From Microbacterium sp. (GTDB lineage: Bacteria > Actinomycetota > Actinomycetes > Actinomycetales > Microbacteriaceae), in NCBI GenBank assembly GCA_031277885.1, contig JAITLM010000169.1, forward strand, positions 1-39,213: 39,213 bases of DNA. The letters are read 5' to 3'. The notes beneath the pieces are model-generated. The model had not been told where the DNA came from. It saw only the letters and a program-made list of their open reading frames with translations, and did not search any database. This document shows, piece after piece, positions 1-10,460 of this stretch; within the stretch, counting starts at the first letter, position 1; every line of letters starts with the position of its first letter. The position numbers and the translations under genes were made by a program.

Positions 1-690
1 AAGCTCCGCAAGGAGGCGATCTCGCTCGCCATCGACCGCGCGGCGATCACGAAGACGATCTTCAACAACACCCGCACCCCGGCCAGCGACTTCACCTCGC
101 CGGTCATCGCGGGCTGGTCGGACTCCCTCAAGGGCGCCGACGTGCTGAAGTTCGACGCGAAGAAGGCGAAGGAGCTGTGGGCCGAGGCCGACAAGATCTC
201 GCCGTGGTCCGGTAAGTTCCAGATCGCGTACAACTCCGACTCCTCGCACCAGGCGTGGGTCGACGCGGTCTCGAACCAGCTGAAGAACAACCTCGGCATC
301 GACGCCTCGGGCAACCCGTACGTCGACTTCGCCTCGCTCCGCAAGGACGTGAACGCACGCACCATCCAGACCGCGTTCCGCACCGGCTGGCAGGCCGACT
401 ACCCGGCGCAGTACAACTTCCTGCAGCCGCTCTACGGCACCAAGGCCTCGTCGAACGACAGCGACTACTCGAACCCGCAGTTCGACGCGCTGCTCGCGAA
501 GGGCGCCTCGGCATCCGACCAGTCCGAGGCCACGAAGGACTACTCGCAGGCGCAGGAGATCCTTCTCCAGGACCTCCCGGCGATTCCGCTGTGGTACTCC
601 AACGTGAACGGCGGCTTCGCCAAGGGCGTGAACAACGTCCAGTTCGGTTGGAACTCGGTTCCGCTGTACTACGAGATCACCAAGGGCTGA
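1..690 (+). CDS. Peptide-type ABC transporter substrate-binding protein, C-terminal part (5' truncated)
   Basis: Frame 1 is open from the first base of the window to a TGA at 688-690, giving the last 229 residues. The sequence fits the family 5 extracellular solute-binding proteins (OppA/DppA type): an AIDRAAI segment near the start, the GWQADYPAQYNFLQPLYG stretch about two thirds in, and a tail with LPAIPLWY followed by YYEITKG. Such proteins are anchored outside the cell and deliver peptides or similar ligands to a permease. Two permeases and an ATPase follow on the same strand, so it is the ligand receptor of that importer. The signal peptide and N-terminal half lie outside the window. The ligand cannot be read from this fragment. 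Confidence 0.93.
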   Translation, partial: KLRKEAISLAIDRAAITKTIFNNTRTPASDFTSPVIAGWSDSLKGADVLKFDAKKAKELWAEADKISPWSGKFQIAYNSDSSHQAWVDAVSNQLKNNLGIDASGNPYVDFASLRKDVNARTIQTAFRTGWQADYPAQYNFLQPLYGTKASSNDSDYSNPQFDALLAKGASASDQSEATKDYSQAQEILLQDLPAIPLWYSNVNGGFAKGVNNVQFGWNSVPLYYEITKG

Positions 691-710
691 CCGGCCCGAG
701 GGATCACAAC

Positions 711-760
711 CGCGAGGCGGTGACGACCACGTCACCGCCTCGCGCGCTGTCAAAACAGCG
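711..760 (+). terminator. Tandem hairpins between binding-protein gene and permease genes
   Basis: A perfect 15-bp stem (711-725 with 730-744, loop ACCA) starts 20 bp after the binding-protein stop. It is followed directly by a 6-bp stem (745-750 with 755-760, loop CAAA). There is no T-tract. It is probably a partial terminator or 3'-end stabiliser that lets the binding protein be made in excess over the membrane subunits. Confidence 0.6.
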
Positions 761-875
761 TGAATCAAAAGTGTCGTGCGCGTCGAACACGTGACACGAT
801 TCTCTCAGCGAGGCGTCGCACCCGCACAGATCGTGCCGGAGACCCGAGGCGCCTCCTCATCTGGAGGGAGGGCGA

Positions 876-1802
876 ATGTTCGGATACATCCTCAAACGCC
901 TCTTGCAGGTCATCCCCGTGTTCCTCGGGGCCACCCTGCTCATCTACTTTCTGGTGTTCGCCATGCCTGGCGACCCCATCGCTGCGCTCTTCGGTGACAA
1001 GCAGCCGAGTCCCCAGCTGCATGCGGCTCTCACGGCCCAGTACCACCTGGACCAGCCGTTCATCGTGCAGTACGGGTACTACCTGGCCGGTATCTTCCAA
1101 GGGAACATGGGCACCACGTTCTCTGGCCGCTCCGTCAACGACGTGCTCGCGGCGACGCTGCCGGTCACGGGCCGTCTGGCGGTGATGGCGATCGCGCTTG
1201 AGTTCGTGCTCGCGATTATCATCGGAACCTTCTCTGCGCTGCGGAAGGGCAAGATCTTCGACAACTCGATGCTCGTGTTGTCGCTGATCTTCATCTCGAT
1301 CCCGATCTTCGTCATCGCGTTCCTCGCGCAGTATTTCCTCGCGGTGAAGCTGCAGTGGTTCAGCCCAACCGTGGGCGCCGACAACGACTGGGGTGACCTC
1401 TGGCTGCCGGCGATCGTGCTGGGCGTCAGCCTGTATGCGACGAGCATGCGGCTGATGCGCGGGTCGGTCATCGACACGCTCAACCAGGACTGGGTGCGCA
1501 CCGCCTACAGCAAGGGTCTGCCGCGACGACGCGTCATCCCCGTGCACGTGCTGCGCAACTCGCTGATCCCGGTCATCACGAACTCGGCGACCAACTTCGG
1601 TGTGCTGCTGGTCGGCGCGACCGTGACCGAGGGCATCTTCAACGTCCCCGGCGTCGGCAACACCCTGTTCCACGCGATCCAACAGCACGAGGGGCCGACA
1701 GTGGTGTCCTTCGTGACCGTGTTCGTGATCATCTACGTGCTCGTCAACCTGCTCGTGGATCTGCTGTACGGCCTGCTCGACCCGAGGATCCGCTATGTCT
1801 GA
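876..1802 (+). CDS. ABC transporter permease (DppB/OppB type)
   Basis: 308 residues, starting at ATG 876 after a strong Shine-Dalgarno run (GGAGGGAGG, 863-871). It is a typical first permease of a peptide/nickel importer. It opens with MFGYILKRLLQVIPVFLGA, a first membrane helix, then has an outer loop and about five more helices. The cytoplasmic EAA-type coupling loop is visible as DWVRTAYSKGLPRRRV near residues 208-223. It forms the membrane channel with the next gene product. Its 3' end overlaps the next start by 8 nt (1795-1802), so the two are translationally coupled. Substrate specificity is not readable from the permease. Confidence 0.94.
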   Translation: MFGYILKRLLQVIPVFLGATLLIYFLVFAMPGDPIAALFGDKQPSPQLHAALTAQYHLDQPFIVQYGYYLAGIFQGNMGTTFSGRSVNDVLAATLPVTGRLAVMAIALEFVLAIIIGTFSALRKGKIFDNSMLVLSLIFISIPIFVIAFLAQYFLAVKLQWFSPTVGADNDWGDLWLPAIVLGVSLYATSMRLMRGSVIDTLNQDWVRTAYSKGLPRRRVIPVHVLRNSLIPVITNSATNFGVLLVGATVTEGIFNVPGVGNTLFHAIQQHEGPTVVSFVTVFVIIYVLVNLLVDLLYGLLDPRIRYV

Positions 1803-2736
1803 CACCAGCGCGACGCACTACGTCGCTCCCATTCCCGAAGGCACCGTCGCGGTCGATGCGATCAAGATCGCGGACAAGCCGTCCAATCTCTGGCGCGACG
1901 CCTGGTCCGATATCCGCAAGCGTCCGATGTTCTGGATCTCGCTCGTGATCGTGTTGATCGTGCTGCTCATGGCGATCTGGCCGACGCTTTTCACGCAGAC
2001 GCCGCCGAACAACAACTGTCAGCTGTCGAACTCCAACGGCGGTCCTGCCGCCGGGCATCCGCTCGGCTTCACCTTCCAGGGCTGCGACATCTACGCGCGC
2101 ACCGTCTGGGGAGCGAGGACGTCACTGTCCGTCGGTATCATCGCTACGCTCATCGGCTCGATCATCGGCCTTGTCATGGGCGCTCTGGCCGGCTTTTACG
2201 GAGGCTGGCTGGATGGGGTGCTGTCCCGCGTGGGAGACATCTTCTTCTCGATCCCCTACATCCTCGCGGCCGTCGTCGTGATGAGCGTGTTCGCGCAGTT
2301 CCGCAACGTGTTCACACTCGCCTTCGCGATCGGCGGGTTCGCCTGGGCGTCCACTGCCCGGGTTGTCCGCGCCGAGGTGCTGAGAGTGCGCCAGGCTGAC
2401 TTCGTGATGGCGTCGCGTGCTCTCGGCAAGTCGCGTTTCGGCACGCTCATCTCACACGTCATCCCGAACGCGATCGCACCCTTGCTCGTGATCACCACGC
2501 TGAGCCTTGCCGCCGCGATCGTCGCCGAGGCGACGCTGTCGTATCTCGGTGTGGGACTCGGATCCGACACGATGAGCTGGGGCAACGATATCGGCCAGGC
2601 TCAGGCCTCGCTGCGCGTTGCACCGATGGCGCTCATCTACCCCTCGATCGCGCTGACCATCACGGTGCTCGCGTTCATCATGCTGGGCGAGCTCGTGCGA
2701 GACGCCCTCGACCCGAGAGCGAGGGCCCGTCGATGA
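1795..2736 (+). CDS. ABC transporter permease (DppC/OppC type)
   Basis: 313 residues. It has the layout of the second permease of peptide-type importers: a roughly 40-residue cytoplasmic N-terminus, a first helix at about residues 42-62, an outer loop (TQTPPNNNCQL and on), then five helices. The EAA coupling loop is at DFVMASRALGKSRFGTLI. The start at 1795 lies inside the end of the preceding permease gene. The stop overlaps the ATPase gene start as ATGA (2733-2736). This tight packing means stoichiometric production of the membrane complex. Confidence 0.94.
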   Translation: MSDTSATHYVAPIPEGTVAVDAIKIADKPSNLWRDAWSDIRKRPMFWISLVIVLIVLLMAIWPTLFTQTPPNNNCQLSNSNGGPAAGHPLGFTFQGCDIYARTVWGARTSLSVGIIATLIGSIIGLVMGALAGFYGGWLDGVLSRVGDIFFSIPYILAAVVVMSVFAQFRNVFTLAFAIGGFAWASTARVVRAEVLRVRQADFVMASRALGKSRFGTLISHVIPNAIAPLLVITTLSLAAAIVAEATLSYLGVGLGSDTMSWGNDIGQAQASLRVAPMALIYPSIALTITVLAFIMLGELVRDALDPRARARR

Positions 2737-4406
2737 CTGCGATGACCGACACACCGCTTCTTCAGATCCGCGATCTGAGGATCGCCTTCGACACGCAGAA
2801 GAGCTCGCGCGAGGTCGTGCACGGCGTCAACCTCGAGCTGTTCGCGGGTGAGACGCTGGCCATCGTGGGCGAGTCCGGTTCCGGCAAGTCCACGACGGCC
2901 TCCGCGATCATCAATCTGCTGCCCGGAACCGGGCACGTGACCGCGGGCAGCATCATGCTGGACGGACAGGAACTGACCGGGCTCACCGAGGGGCCGATGG
3001 AGAAGATCCGCGGACGCGAGATCGGCTACGTGCCCCAGGACCCGATGTCCAACCTCAACCCCGTGTGGTCGATCGGCTTCCAGGTCAAGGAGGCGATCCG
3101 TGCGAACGGACTGGCCACCGGACGCAAGGAGATCGAGGCCCGCGCGATCGAGGTGCTGCAGCAGGCCGGTCTCGCCGATGCGGCCAAGCGGCTGCACCAG
3201 TATCCGCACCAGTTCTCCGGCGGCATGCGCCAGCGCGCGCTGATCGGCATCGGACTGGCGGCCGACCCGAAGCTGCTGATCGCGGACGAGCCCACGTCGG
3301 CGCTCGACGTGACCGTGCAGCGCGTGATCCTCGATCACCTGGCATCGCTGACGAAGGAGAAGGGCACCTCGGTGCTCCTGATCACGCACGACCTGGGACT
3401 CGCGGCCGAGCGCGCCGAGAAGATCATCGTCATGCAGAACGGCGAGATCGTCGAGGCGGGGCCCAGTCGGGAGATCCTGGAGAACCCGCTGCACCCGTAC
3501 ACGAAGAAGCTCGTGGCCGCGGCCCCGAGCATCGCGTCGCAGCGCATCCAGGCCGTGGCCGAGAAGCGGGGGATCGAGACGAGCGAGGATGTCGCCGACA
3601 TCCCGCCGACGGTTTCCGTGCGGGATCTGACCAAGGACTACAAGATTCGTCAGGGGTCGTTCCGCAGCGTCCCGTTCCGCGCCGTCGACAACGTGTCGTT
3701 CGACATCCCGAAGGGCAAGACGCTGGCGCTGGTCGGCGAGTCCGGATCGGGCAAGTCGACCGTCGCGAAGATGGTGCTGAAGCTCGAGGAGCAGACCTCC
3801 GGATCCATCCACATCGACGGATCGGACATCTCCGGTCTGTCCGGTCGGGAGACGCTCGCGCTGCGCCGCAGGATGCAGCCGGTCTTCCAGGACCCGTACG
3901 GGTCCATGGATCCGCTGCGCAATATCGGCAACACGATCTCGGAGCCGCTGGACATCCACGGCGTCGGCGACAAGGCGTCGCGGCATGATCGCGTGCTGGA
4001 GCTGCTCGACCAGGTCTCGCTGCCGCGGGAGCTGGCCACGCGGTATCCGAACGAGCTGTCCGGCGGTCAGCGCCAGCGCGTCGCGATCGCGCGTGCTCTG
4101 GCGCTCAAGCCCGACATCGTCGTCCTCGACGAGGCGGTCTCCGCGCTCGACGTGCTCGTTCAGGACCAGATCCTGAAGCTGCTCGCCGAGCTGCAGAACG
4201 AGCTGGACCTCACGTACCTGTTCATCACGCACGACCTCGCCGTCGTGCGGGTCGCGGCCGACATGGTCTGCGTGATGGAGAAGGGCAAGCTGGTCGAGCA
4301 CGGCACGGTGGACGAGATCTTCGCCAACCCTCAGGAGGAGTACACGGAGCGTCTGCTCCAGGCCATCCCGGGCGTCTCGATCACCCTGGGTGGTCGCGGC
4401 GCGTGA
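2733..4406 (+). CDS. Fused dual ATP-binding protein of peptide-type ABC importer (DppD-DppF)
   Basis: 557 residues carrying two complete nucleotide-binding domains in tandem. Domain 1 has Walker A GESGSGKST (about residue 47), signature FSGGMRQR and Walker B LLIADEPTSALD. Domain 2 (from about residue 290) has GESGSGKST, signature LSGGQRQR and Walker B IVVLDEAVSALD. Each domain ends with the oligopeptide-type C-terminal extension, for example NPLHPYTKKLVAAAP. In many bacteria these are two genes; the single fused gene is common in actinobacteria. Domain 2 has EAV where EPT is usual after the catalytic Asp-Glu, but the Glu itself is kept. The protein powers the two upstream permeases. Confidence 0.94.
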   Translation: MTAMTDTPLLQIRDLRIAFDTQKSSREVVHGVNLELFAGETLAIVGESGSGKSTTASAIINLLPGTGHVTAGSIMLDGQELTGLTEGPMEKIRGREIGYVPQDPMSNLNPVWSIGFQVKEAIRANGLATGRKEIEARAIEVLQQAGLADAAKRLHQYPHQFSGGMRQRALIGIGLAADPKLLIADEPTSALDVTVQRVILDHLASLTKEKGTSVLLITHDLGLAAERAEKIIVMQNGEIVEAGPSREILENPLHPYTKKLVAAAPSIASQRIQAVAEKRGIETSEDVADIPPTVSVRDLTKDYKIRQGSFRSVPFRAVDNVSFDIPKGKTLALVGESGSGKSTVAKMVLKLEEQTSGSIHIDGSDISGLSGRETLALRRRMQPVFQDPYGSMDPLRNIGNTISEPLDIHGVGDKASRHDRVLELLDQVSLPRELATRYPNELSGGQRQRVAIARALALKPDIVVLDEAVSALDVLVQDQILKLLAELQNELDLTYLFITHDLAVVRVAADMVCVMEKGKLVEHGTVDEIFANPQEEYTERLLQAIPGVSITLGGRGA

Positions 4407-4987
4407 GTTCGATGGACCAGATGCCCGTGGGCGCGCGGACGTACCGCGCGCCCACGGGCATCGCCGTACTGGTAGTGTGCGCGGTCCTGGCGGTGTTCCT
4501 GCTCGGTGACGCGGTCGTGCGCGGCAGTTGGGCGCAGATGCTGCTGTACGCCCCGTGGGTGCTGCTCGTCCTGTGGCTGATCTACGCGATCAGCGTCGTC
4601 TCCATGGTGCGGGTCGACGAGGAGGGCGCGAACGTGCAGAACGTCCTGCGCCGCACCGCGTTCGGCTGGCGCCGCGTGGCAGAGCTCGACCTGCGCTGGC
4701 AGCTGGACTTCACGCTCGACGACGGCAAGAAGCTCGCGTGCTGGGGCGGGCCGGGCCGGGCGCAGTCGCCGCGACTGAGCAGGCGCTCGGGCGAGCTCAA
4801 GGTGCCGCAGAGCCTGCAGGCGCTCACCGAGGTGCGCACCCGCTGGGAGAACGCGGCCGAGCAGCCCGTCCGCACCGCGGGGGAGGGCGTCGACGCCCCG
4901 ATCCGCCGCAGCTGGGACTGGCCTGCGATCGGCGCCCTCGTCGTGATCGTCGCCTGGGCCGCGATCGCCGTCGCCGTCACCCGCTGA
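4403..4987 (+). CDS. PH-domain-type membrane protein, function unknown
   Basis: 194 residues. The GTG start at 4403 overlaps the ATPase stop as GTGA. Two membrane helices lie at about residues 14-34 and 40-60. They are followed by a soluble beta-rich segment (VRVDEEGANVQNVLRRTAFGWRRVAELDLRWQ) that fits the bacterial PH-like domain seen in many actinobacterial membrane proteins. A final helix lies at the C-terminus. Translational coupling to the ABC genes suggests co-expression, but nothing links it to transport directly. The family has no assigned reaction. Confidence 0.8.
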   Translation: MSSMDQMPVGARTYRAPTGIAVLVVCAVLAVFLLGDAVVRGSWAQMLLYAPWVLLVLWLIYAISVVSMVRVDEEGANVQNVLRRTAFGWRRVAELDLRWQLDFTLDDGKKLACWGGPGRAQSPRLSRRSGELKVPQSLQALTEVRTRWENAAEQPVRTAGEGVDAPIRRSWDWPAIGALVVIVAWAAIAVAVTR

Positions 4988-5013
4988 CGCCGTCGCTGTC
5001 ACCCGCTGACGCC
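4976..5013 (+). repeat. 16-bp direct duplication spanning a stop codon
   Basis: GTCACCCGCTGACGCC occurs at 4976-4991 and again at 4998-5013, a 22-bp period. The first copy holds the last sense codons and the TGA of the PH-domain gene. The second lies just outside, 17 bp before the first 79-bp palindrome. Confidence 0.85.
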
Positions 5014-5030
5014 CCCGTCTCCGGCCTTCT

Positions 5031-5109
5031 TGACCGCGAGACTCCATCTCCGCGACGAGACTGCGTTGTTTGAGCGCAGTCTCGTCGCCCGGTTGGAGTC
5101 TCGCGGTCA
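5031..5109. repeat. 79-bp palindromic element, copy 1
   Basis: Two 34-nt arms (5031-5064 and 5076-5109) flank an 11-nt centre. The arms pair except for four positions clustered at arm positions 17-21. Outer core CCGCGAGACTCCA and inner core GCGACGAGACTGC are shared with copies 2-4. It lies between convergent genes, 43 bp after the PH-domain gene stop and 3 bp from the stop of the minus-strand AbiEi-like gene, so it could terminate transcription from both sides. I see no target-site duplication. Confidence 0.92.
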
Positions 5110-5112
5110 GAA

Positions 5113-6075
5113 TCAGTGCAGGGCGTCGCGGAGGGAGGCCAGCAGGAACGGGTCGGCGGGGAGCGGGCGCGGCACACGCGCGGTGCGGAGGATGTCGATG
5201 AGCGGATCCAGCTCTCGCAACTCGGGCCAACCCCACCGGATCCGGCGCGACGCGCGGCGCAGCAGCCGGGCTTCGCGACGCTTCTCCTCCAGGATCGCCT
5301 TCGTCGGGTCGCCGAGCTCGCCGGCGTACTTGACGGCGCCGTCCGCCTCCCCGATGAGGTCCCGCGAACGCCAGAAGAAGTCGACGCAGTCCTCGGCGCC
5401 GTCGATGAGGAACGTCACCTGCGTCTTCGGCAGCTCGAAGCCCGCGAACTCCATCGCGGCGAGGCTGAGAGACTCGAGCACGCTCTCGGGGACGCCGCTC
5501 GCCCGGTCGAGGGCCCATCGGGCCCTGCGCCGGTTGCGTGAGGAGAGGCGCGTCTCGTTGATCGCGCGAAGCTGGGCGGTCGAGAGCCGGGGCGTGCGGC
5601 GGATCAGCGCATCGGCGTAGGCGAGTCCCGCGCCGGGAGACGAGGCGCGGGCGACATCGACGGCGGTGTCGGCGCCCGACGTCAGCCGGATCCCGTCGAT
5701 CTCGTCGATCGTGCGCCGGTCGGCGGAGGTGAGCACGCGCACGACGCCCGAGACGCGGCTGGTGCGATCGGGATCCAGGATGAGCACGGGATCGCTCTGC
5801 CGCCCGAGGAAGACGCCGCGAAGAGCGGCCGCGGTGGCGCCGCAGAACACGAACCCGGGATGGGCGAGGTTCACGGCATGCACGCGCGCCAGATAGCGGT
5901 CCCAGGGCGCCGAGGCCTCCCACTGCGCGACCGGTGCGTAGACGCCGGGGACGACGCGGACGAGATCGCCCCGCCGCCAGGCCCGGTCGAGGACGGTGGT
6001 GTTCGCCGCGCCGTGCGAGCGCATCAGTTCGATCGGAGTCGGTGCGAGTCCGGGCGCGAGAGTCGAGTTCGGCAT
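5113..6075 (-). CDS. AbiEi-type winged-helix protein with DUF559/Vsr-like nuclease-fold C-terminus
   Basis: 320 residues. ATG at 6075 is chosen over upstream in-frame starts because GGAGG sits 8 nt before it. The N-terminal third resembles the AbiEi antitoxin winged helix (LDRAWRRGDLVRVVPGVYAP, residues 29-48). The C-terminal part fits the DUF559/Vsr-like PD-(D/E)XK fold: PESVLES at 196-202, VDFFW with D232, then E243, D245, G246 and K249 in the pattern ExDGxxKY. AbiEi proteins usually pair with an AbiEii nucleotidyltransferase toxin; none is adjacent here, so it is an orphan of unknown role. It is bracketed by palindrome copies 1 and 2. Nuclease activity is inferred from motifs only. Confidence 0.75.
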   Translation of the reverse strand: MPNSTLAPGLAPTPIELMRSHGAANTTVLDRAWRRGDLVRVVPGVYAPVAQWEASAPWDRYLARVHAVNLAHPGFVFCGATAAALRGVFLGRQSDPVLILDPDRTSRVSGVVRVLTSADRRTIDEIDGIRLTSGADTAVDVARASSPGAGLAYADALIRRTPRLSTAQLRAINETRLSSRNRRRARWALDRASGVPESVLESLSLAAMEFAGFELPKTQVTFLIDGAEDCVDFFWRSRDLIGEADGAVKYAGELGDPTKAILEEKRREARLLRRASRRIRWGWPELRELDPLIDILRTARVPRPLPADPFLLASLRDALH

Positions 6076-6209
6076 CCGCTGATCCTCCGGGACCCGCGCG
6101 CTGCCCGGTTCCCGCGTCACGAGATCCGTGCAGAACTCCCGCCGCCGGTCGCCGGTGCGGACCGAAGCGCTCCCCGCCACCGTGTCCGCCCCCAGCCCGC
6201 GCCCGCACC

Positions 6210-6288
6210 TGACCGCGAGACTCCAACTCCGCGACGAGACTGCGGCTGATCAGCGCAGTCTCGTCGCCCAGTTGGAGTCTCGCGGGCA
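6210..6288. repeat. 79-bp palindromic element, copy 2
   Basis: Same 34-11-34 layout as copy 1, same orientation by its CTCC (left) versus CTGG (right) arm difference, and only three arm mismatches. It lies 134 bp upstream of the AbiEi-like start and 13 bp beyond the stop of the minus-strand CPBP gene, so by position it serves the CPBP 3' end. At arm position 17 it has an A-T pair where copy 3 has T-A. Confidence 0.92.
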
Positions 6289-6301
6289 AGGAGGGAGCGC
6301 G

Positions 6302-7099
6302 TCAGTGCGCGGGGAGGCCGAACAGGGCGGGCCACATCGAGGCGGCCCAGGGGTAGCCGACGAAGACCGCGGCGTCGATCAGGAAGTGCGCGACGAGGAA
6401 CGGCAGCAGCCGTCCCGTGCGCAGGAACAGGAAGCCGAACAGCAGCCCCATGCCGAGGTTGCCGATGAACGCGCCCGGTCCCTGGTACAAGTGGTAGCTC
6501 GCGCGCAGCACCGACGTGGCGAGGATGATCGTCCACGGACCCCAGCCGAGCTGACGGAGCCGGGCGAAGAGGTATCCGAGCACCACGAACTCCTCTTGCA
6601 CGGAGGCGCGGGCGGCGGACAGCAGCAGTACCGGGATCGTCCACCAGTATCCGCTCTGCGGGCCGGGATCCACCGCGACGAACAGGCCCGTCGCGCGCCC
6701 CGCGAGATAGAGCGCGAGGCCGGGGATCCCGATCGCGAGCACGAGCGCCAGGCCCCGACCGGCGTCGCGTCCGACGCGTGCGCCGTCGAGGCCCAGCGCG
6801 CCGAGATGCGGGCGCGACGGCCGCCAGAGCAGGAAGCACACCAGCAGGACGGGGACCACGGAGAACCCGATCCCGAGCACCTGATACAGGAAGTCGAACA
6901 GCTCGCGGCTGGACTGCGAGGGATTCAGCGTCGCCGTCTGGTCCGCGAGAGGCGTCGAGAGCGTCAGGCGATCCAGGAGCTGCACGATCGCGTACACCGC
7001 GGACTGCCCGAGCCCGAGGCCGAGCACGATCGCGATCTCCCCGCCGAGACGCTTCCGGGACGGGGCATCCGGCGGGTCGAGCGGCAGGGCGATCCTCAT
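6302..7099 (-). CDS. CPBP-family intramembrane protein (Abi/CAAX-protease type)
   Basis: 265 residues from ATG at 7099. About seven or eight membrane helices are visible. The CPBP family consists of putative membrane metalloproteases. The first motif is QEEFVVLGYLF, with the Glu-Glu pair kept but Leu where the classical EExxxR has Arg. The second is SVLRASYHLYQG with its His, and the third LVAHFLIDA with its His. This variant first motif seems common in actinobacterial members. Substrate is unknown; roles in prenyl-protein processing or bacteriocin immunity are known for other members. Divergent from typA with a 103-bp gap. Confidence 0.85.
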   Translation of the reverse strand: MRIALPLDPPDAPSRKRLGGEIAIVLGLGLGQSAVYAIVQLLDRLTLSTPLADQTATLNPSQSSRELFDFLYQVLGIGFSVVPVLLVCFLLWRPSRPHLGALGLDGARVGRDAGRGLALVLAIGIPGLALYLAGRATGLFVAVDPGPQSGYWWTIPVLLLSAARASVQEEFVVLGYLFARLRQLGWGPWTIILATSVLRASYHLYQGPGAFIGNLGMGLLFGFLFLRTGRLLPFLVAHFLIDAAVFVGYPWAASMWPALFGLPAH

Positions 7100-7202
7100 G
7101 CGATGAGCGTACGCGTCGCCCTGCAGAGGACGTCCAGGAGCGGTGATGTATCCTGAAGAGTCCGGAATCCCGGGCGAAACCCCAGCTGCATTGGATTCCT
7201 TC

Positions 7203-9113
<1,911 letters not shown>

Positions 9114-9134
9114 CCCGCGTCTCGTCCGTTCGCT

Positions 9135-9168
9135 GAGACCCCCTGCCGCGTGTGCGACAGGGGGTCTC
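9135..9168. terminator. Bidirectional terminator hairpin between typA and monooxygenase gene
   Basis: An 11-bp perfect stem, GAGACCCCCTG at 9135-9145 with its complement at 9158-9168, around a 12-nt loop. It sits between convergent stops at 9113 and 9174, so it can serve both genes. Confidence 0.8.
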
Positions 9169-9173
9169 CTGCA

Positions 9174-10400
9174 TCAGCGCGGCCGGACGCCCGCCGGACG
9201 GACGTGCTCCGGACGCACGCCCAGACCGATGAGCCGTCCCGTGAGGTGACGAAGGAAGGCGAGGCGGCGCACGATCCGGAGCGGGCGCGGCAGGCGGATC
9301 GGGGCTGCGGCATCCGCGGGCGCGGAGAAGCCGCGCAGGATCCGGTCCTGGAACCTCTGCGTGACCCGCGCGGGGAAGAGGCGGCGTCGGCGCACGGCGT
9401 CCAGCTCCCGGTCCGAGGGCAGCCGCTCGGCGAGGATCGGTCCGAGCAGATTCGCCGTCGCGACGGCGTCCTGGATCGCCAGGTTGATGCCGACGCCGCC
9501 CGCGGGCGACATGGCGTGCGCGGCATCGCCGATGCAGAGCAGGCCCGGCGCGCTCCAGCGGCGCAGGTGATCCACGCGGACCTTGAGCTCGTGCACGTCG
9601 TCCCAGCCGGTCAGGGCGGAGGTCGCGTCGGCGAGCTCGGGGCGCAGGGCCGCGATCCGGGAGCGCAGCGCGTCCAGCCCTGCCCTCCGCAGCCGGTCGG
9701 CGGTGCCAGGGGAAAAGGCGTAGGCGAGCTGCCAGTACGCGCCGCGATCGATGCAGATCAATGCCCCGCCTCCGCCCGTGAAGAGCGGAAGATGCTCTCC
9801 CTGACGGCGTGGCACGCGCATCCAGAACACGTCGATCGGCGTGGTGTCCGCGGTCACCGCGAGTCCGGCGAGCGTGCGGACCACGGAGTTCCGTCCATCC
9901 GCGCCGATCACGAGGTCGGCATCGAAGCGCACGTCCTGGCCGTCCTGCATGCCCGTGACGCCCGTGACGCGCCCCCGTTCCCGGACCAGCCCCGTGACCT
10001 CGACGCCGTGCCGCAGGGCGAAGTCCGGCAGCGCGGCGCCTCTTTCGGCGAGGAAGGTGAGGAAGTCCCACTGCGGGACGAACGCGACGAACGGCGACGC
10101 GACGCGCAGACGCGAGAAGTCGGCGACGAGCACCCGTTCGTCGCCGAATGCGATCTCGACCGAGGACATGGCGTCGTGGGGGAGGCGCAGAAAGTCGTCC
10201 CTCCAGCCGAGTTCGTCCAGAATCTCGAGCGTGGACGGGTGGATGGTGTCGCCGCGGAAGTCGCGGTGGAAGTCGGCGTGCTTCTCGAGAACGGTCACCG
10301 GCACGCCCTGACGTGCCAGGAGGACCCCCGCCATCACGCCGGCGGGTCCTCCGCCCACGATGCAGACCCGCGGACGGGTCCCGCCGTCGTGATCGGTCAT
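9174..10400 (-). CDS. FAD-dependent monooxygenase (group A aromatic hydroxylase type)
   Basis: 408 residues from ATG at 10400, preceded by an AGGAG Shine-Dalgarno. All three family fingerprints are visible: the FAD dinucleotide motif VCIVGGGPAGVMAG near the N-terminus, the DG motif DLVIGADGRNSVVR, and the GD motif CIGDAAHAMSPAGGVGINLA. Members hydroxylate aromatic or polyketide substrates, using NAD(P)H and oxygen, in the cytoplasm. The substrate cannot be deduced. A TetR regulator is divergent 58 bp away and probably controls it, which fits an inducible catabolic or detoxifying enzyme. Confidence 0.93.
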   Translation of the reverse strand: MTDHDGGTRPRVCIVGGGPAGVMAGVLLARQGVPVTVLEKHADFHRDFRGDTIHPSTLEILDELGWRDDFLRLPHDAMSSVEIAFGDERVLVADFSRLRVASPFVAFVPQWDFLTFLAERGAALPDFALRHGVEVTGLVRERGRVTGVTGMQDGQDVRFDADLVIGADGRNSVVRTLAGLAVTADTTPIDVFWMRVPRRQGEHLPLFTGGGGALICIDRGAYWQLAYAFSPGTADRLRRAGLDALRSRIAALRPELADATSALTGWDDVHELKVRVDHLRRWSAPGLLCIGDAAHAMSPAGGVGINLAIQDAVATANLLGPILAERLPSDRELDAVRRRRLFPARVTQRFQDRILRGFSAPADAAAPIRLPRPLRIVRRLAFLRHLTGRLIGLGVRPEHVRPAGVRPR

Positions 10401-10446
10401 GTCGGCTCCTTTCCTCCTCGCCCTTCCAGGAGACGGCGATGAGGGC

Positions 10447-10460
10447 GACAATGCAAGCAT
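10447..10460 (+). promoter_or_regulatory. Candidate leaderless -10 and small dyad at TetR gene start
   Basis: GACAAT at 10447-10452 is followed by 6 nt and ATG 10459. The small dyad ATGC-AA-GCAT (10451-10460) overlaps the start codon and could be part of an operator for autorepression. Weak evidence. Confidence 0.4.

Noticed and set aside
2637..4301. Long minus-strand open frame opposite the ABC ATPase gene
   Set aside because: Product is rich in Arg, Asp, His and Leu with no recognisable domain; it mirrors the strongly GC-biased third positions of the real gene.
5031..6288. Composite transposon bounded by the two palindromes
   Set aside because: No transposase and no target-site duplication around the unit; kept only as a recombination cassette hypothesis.
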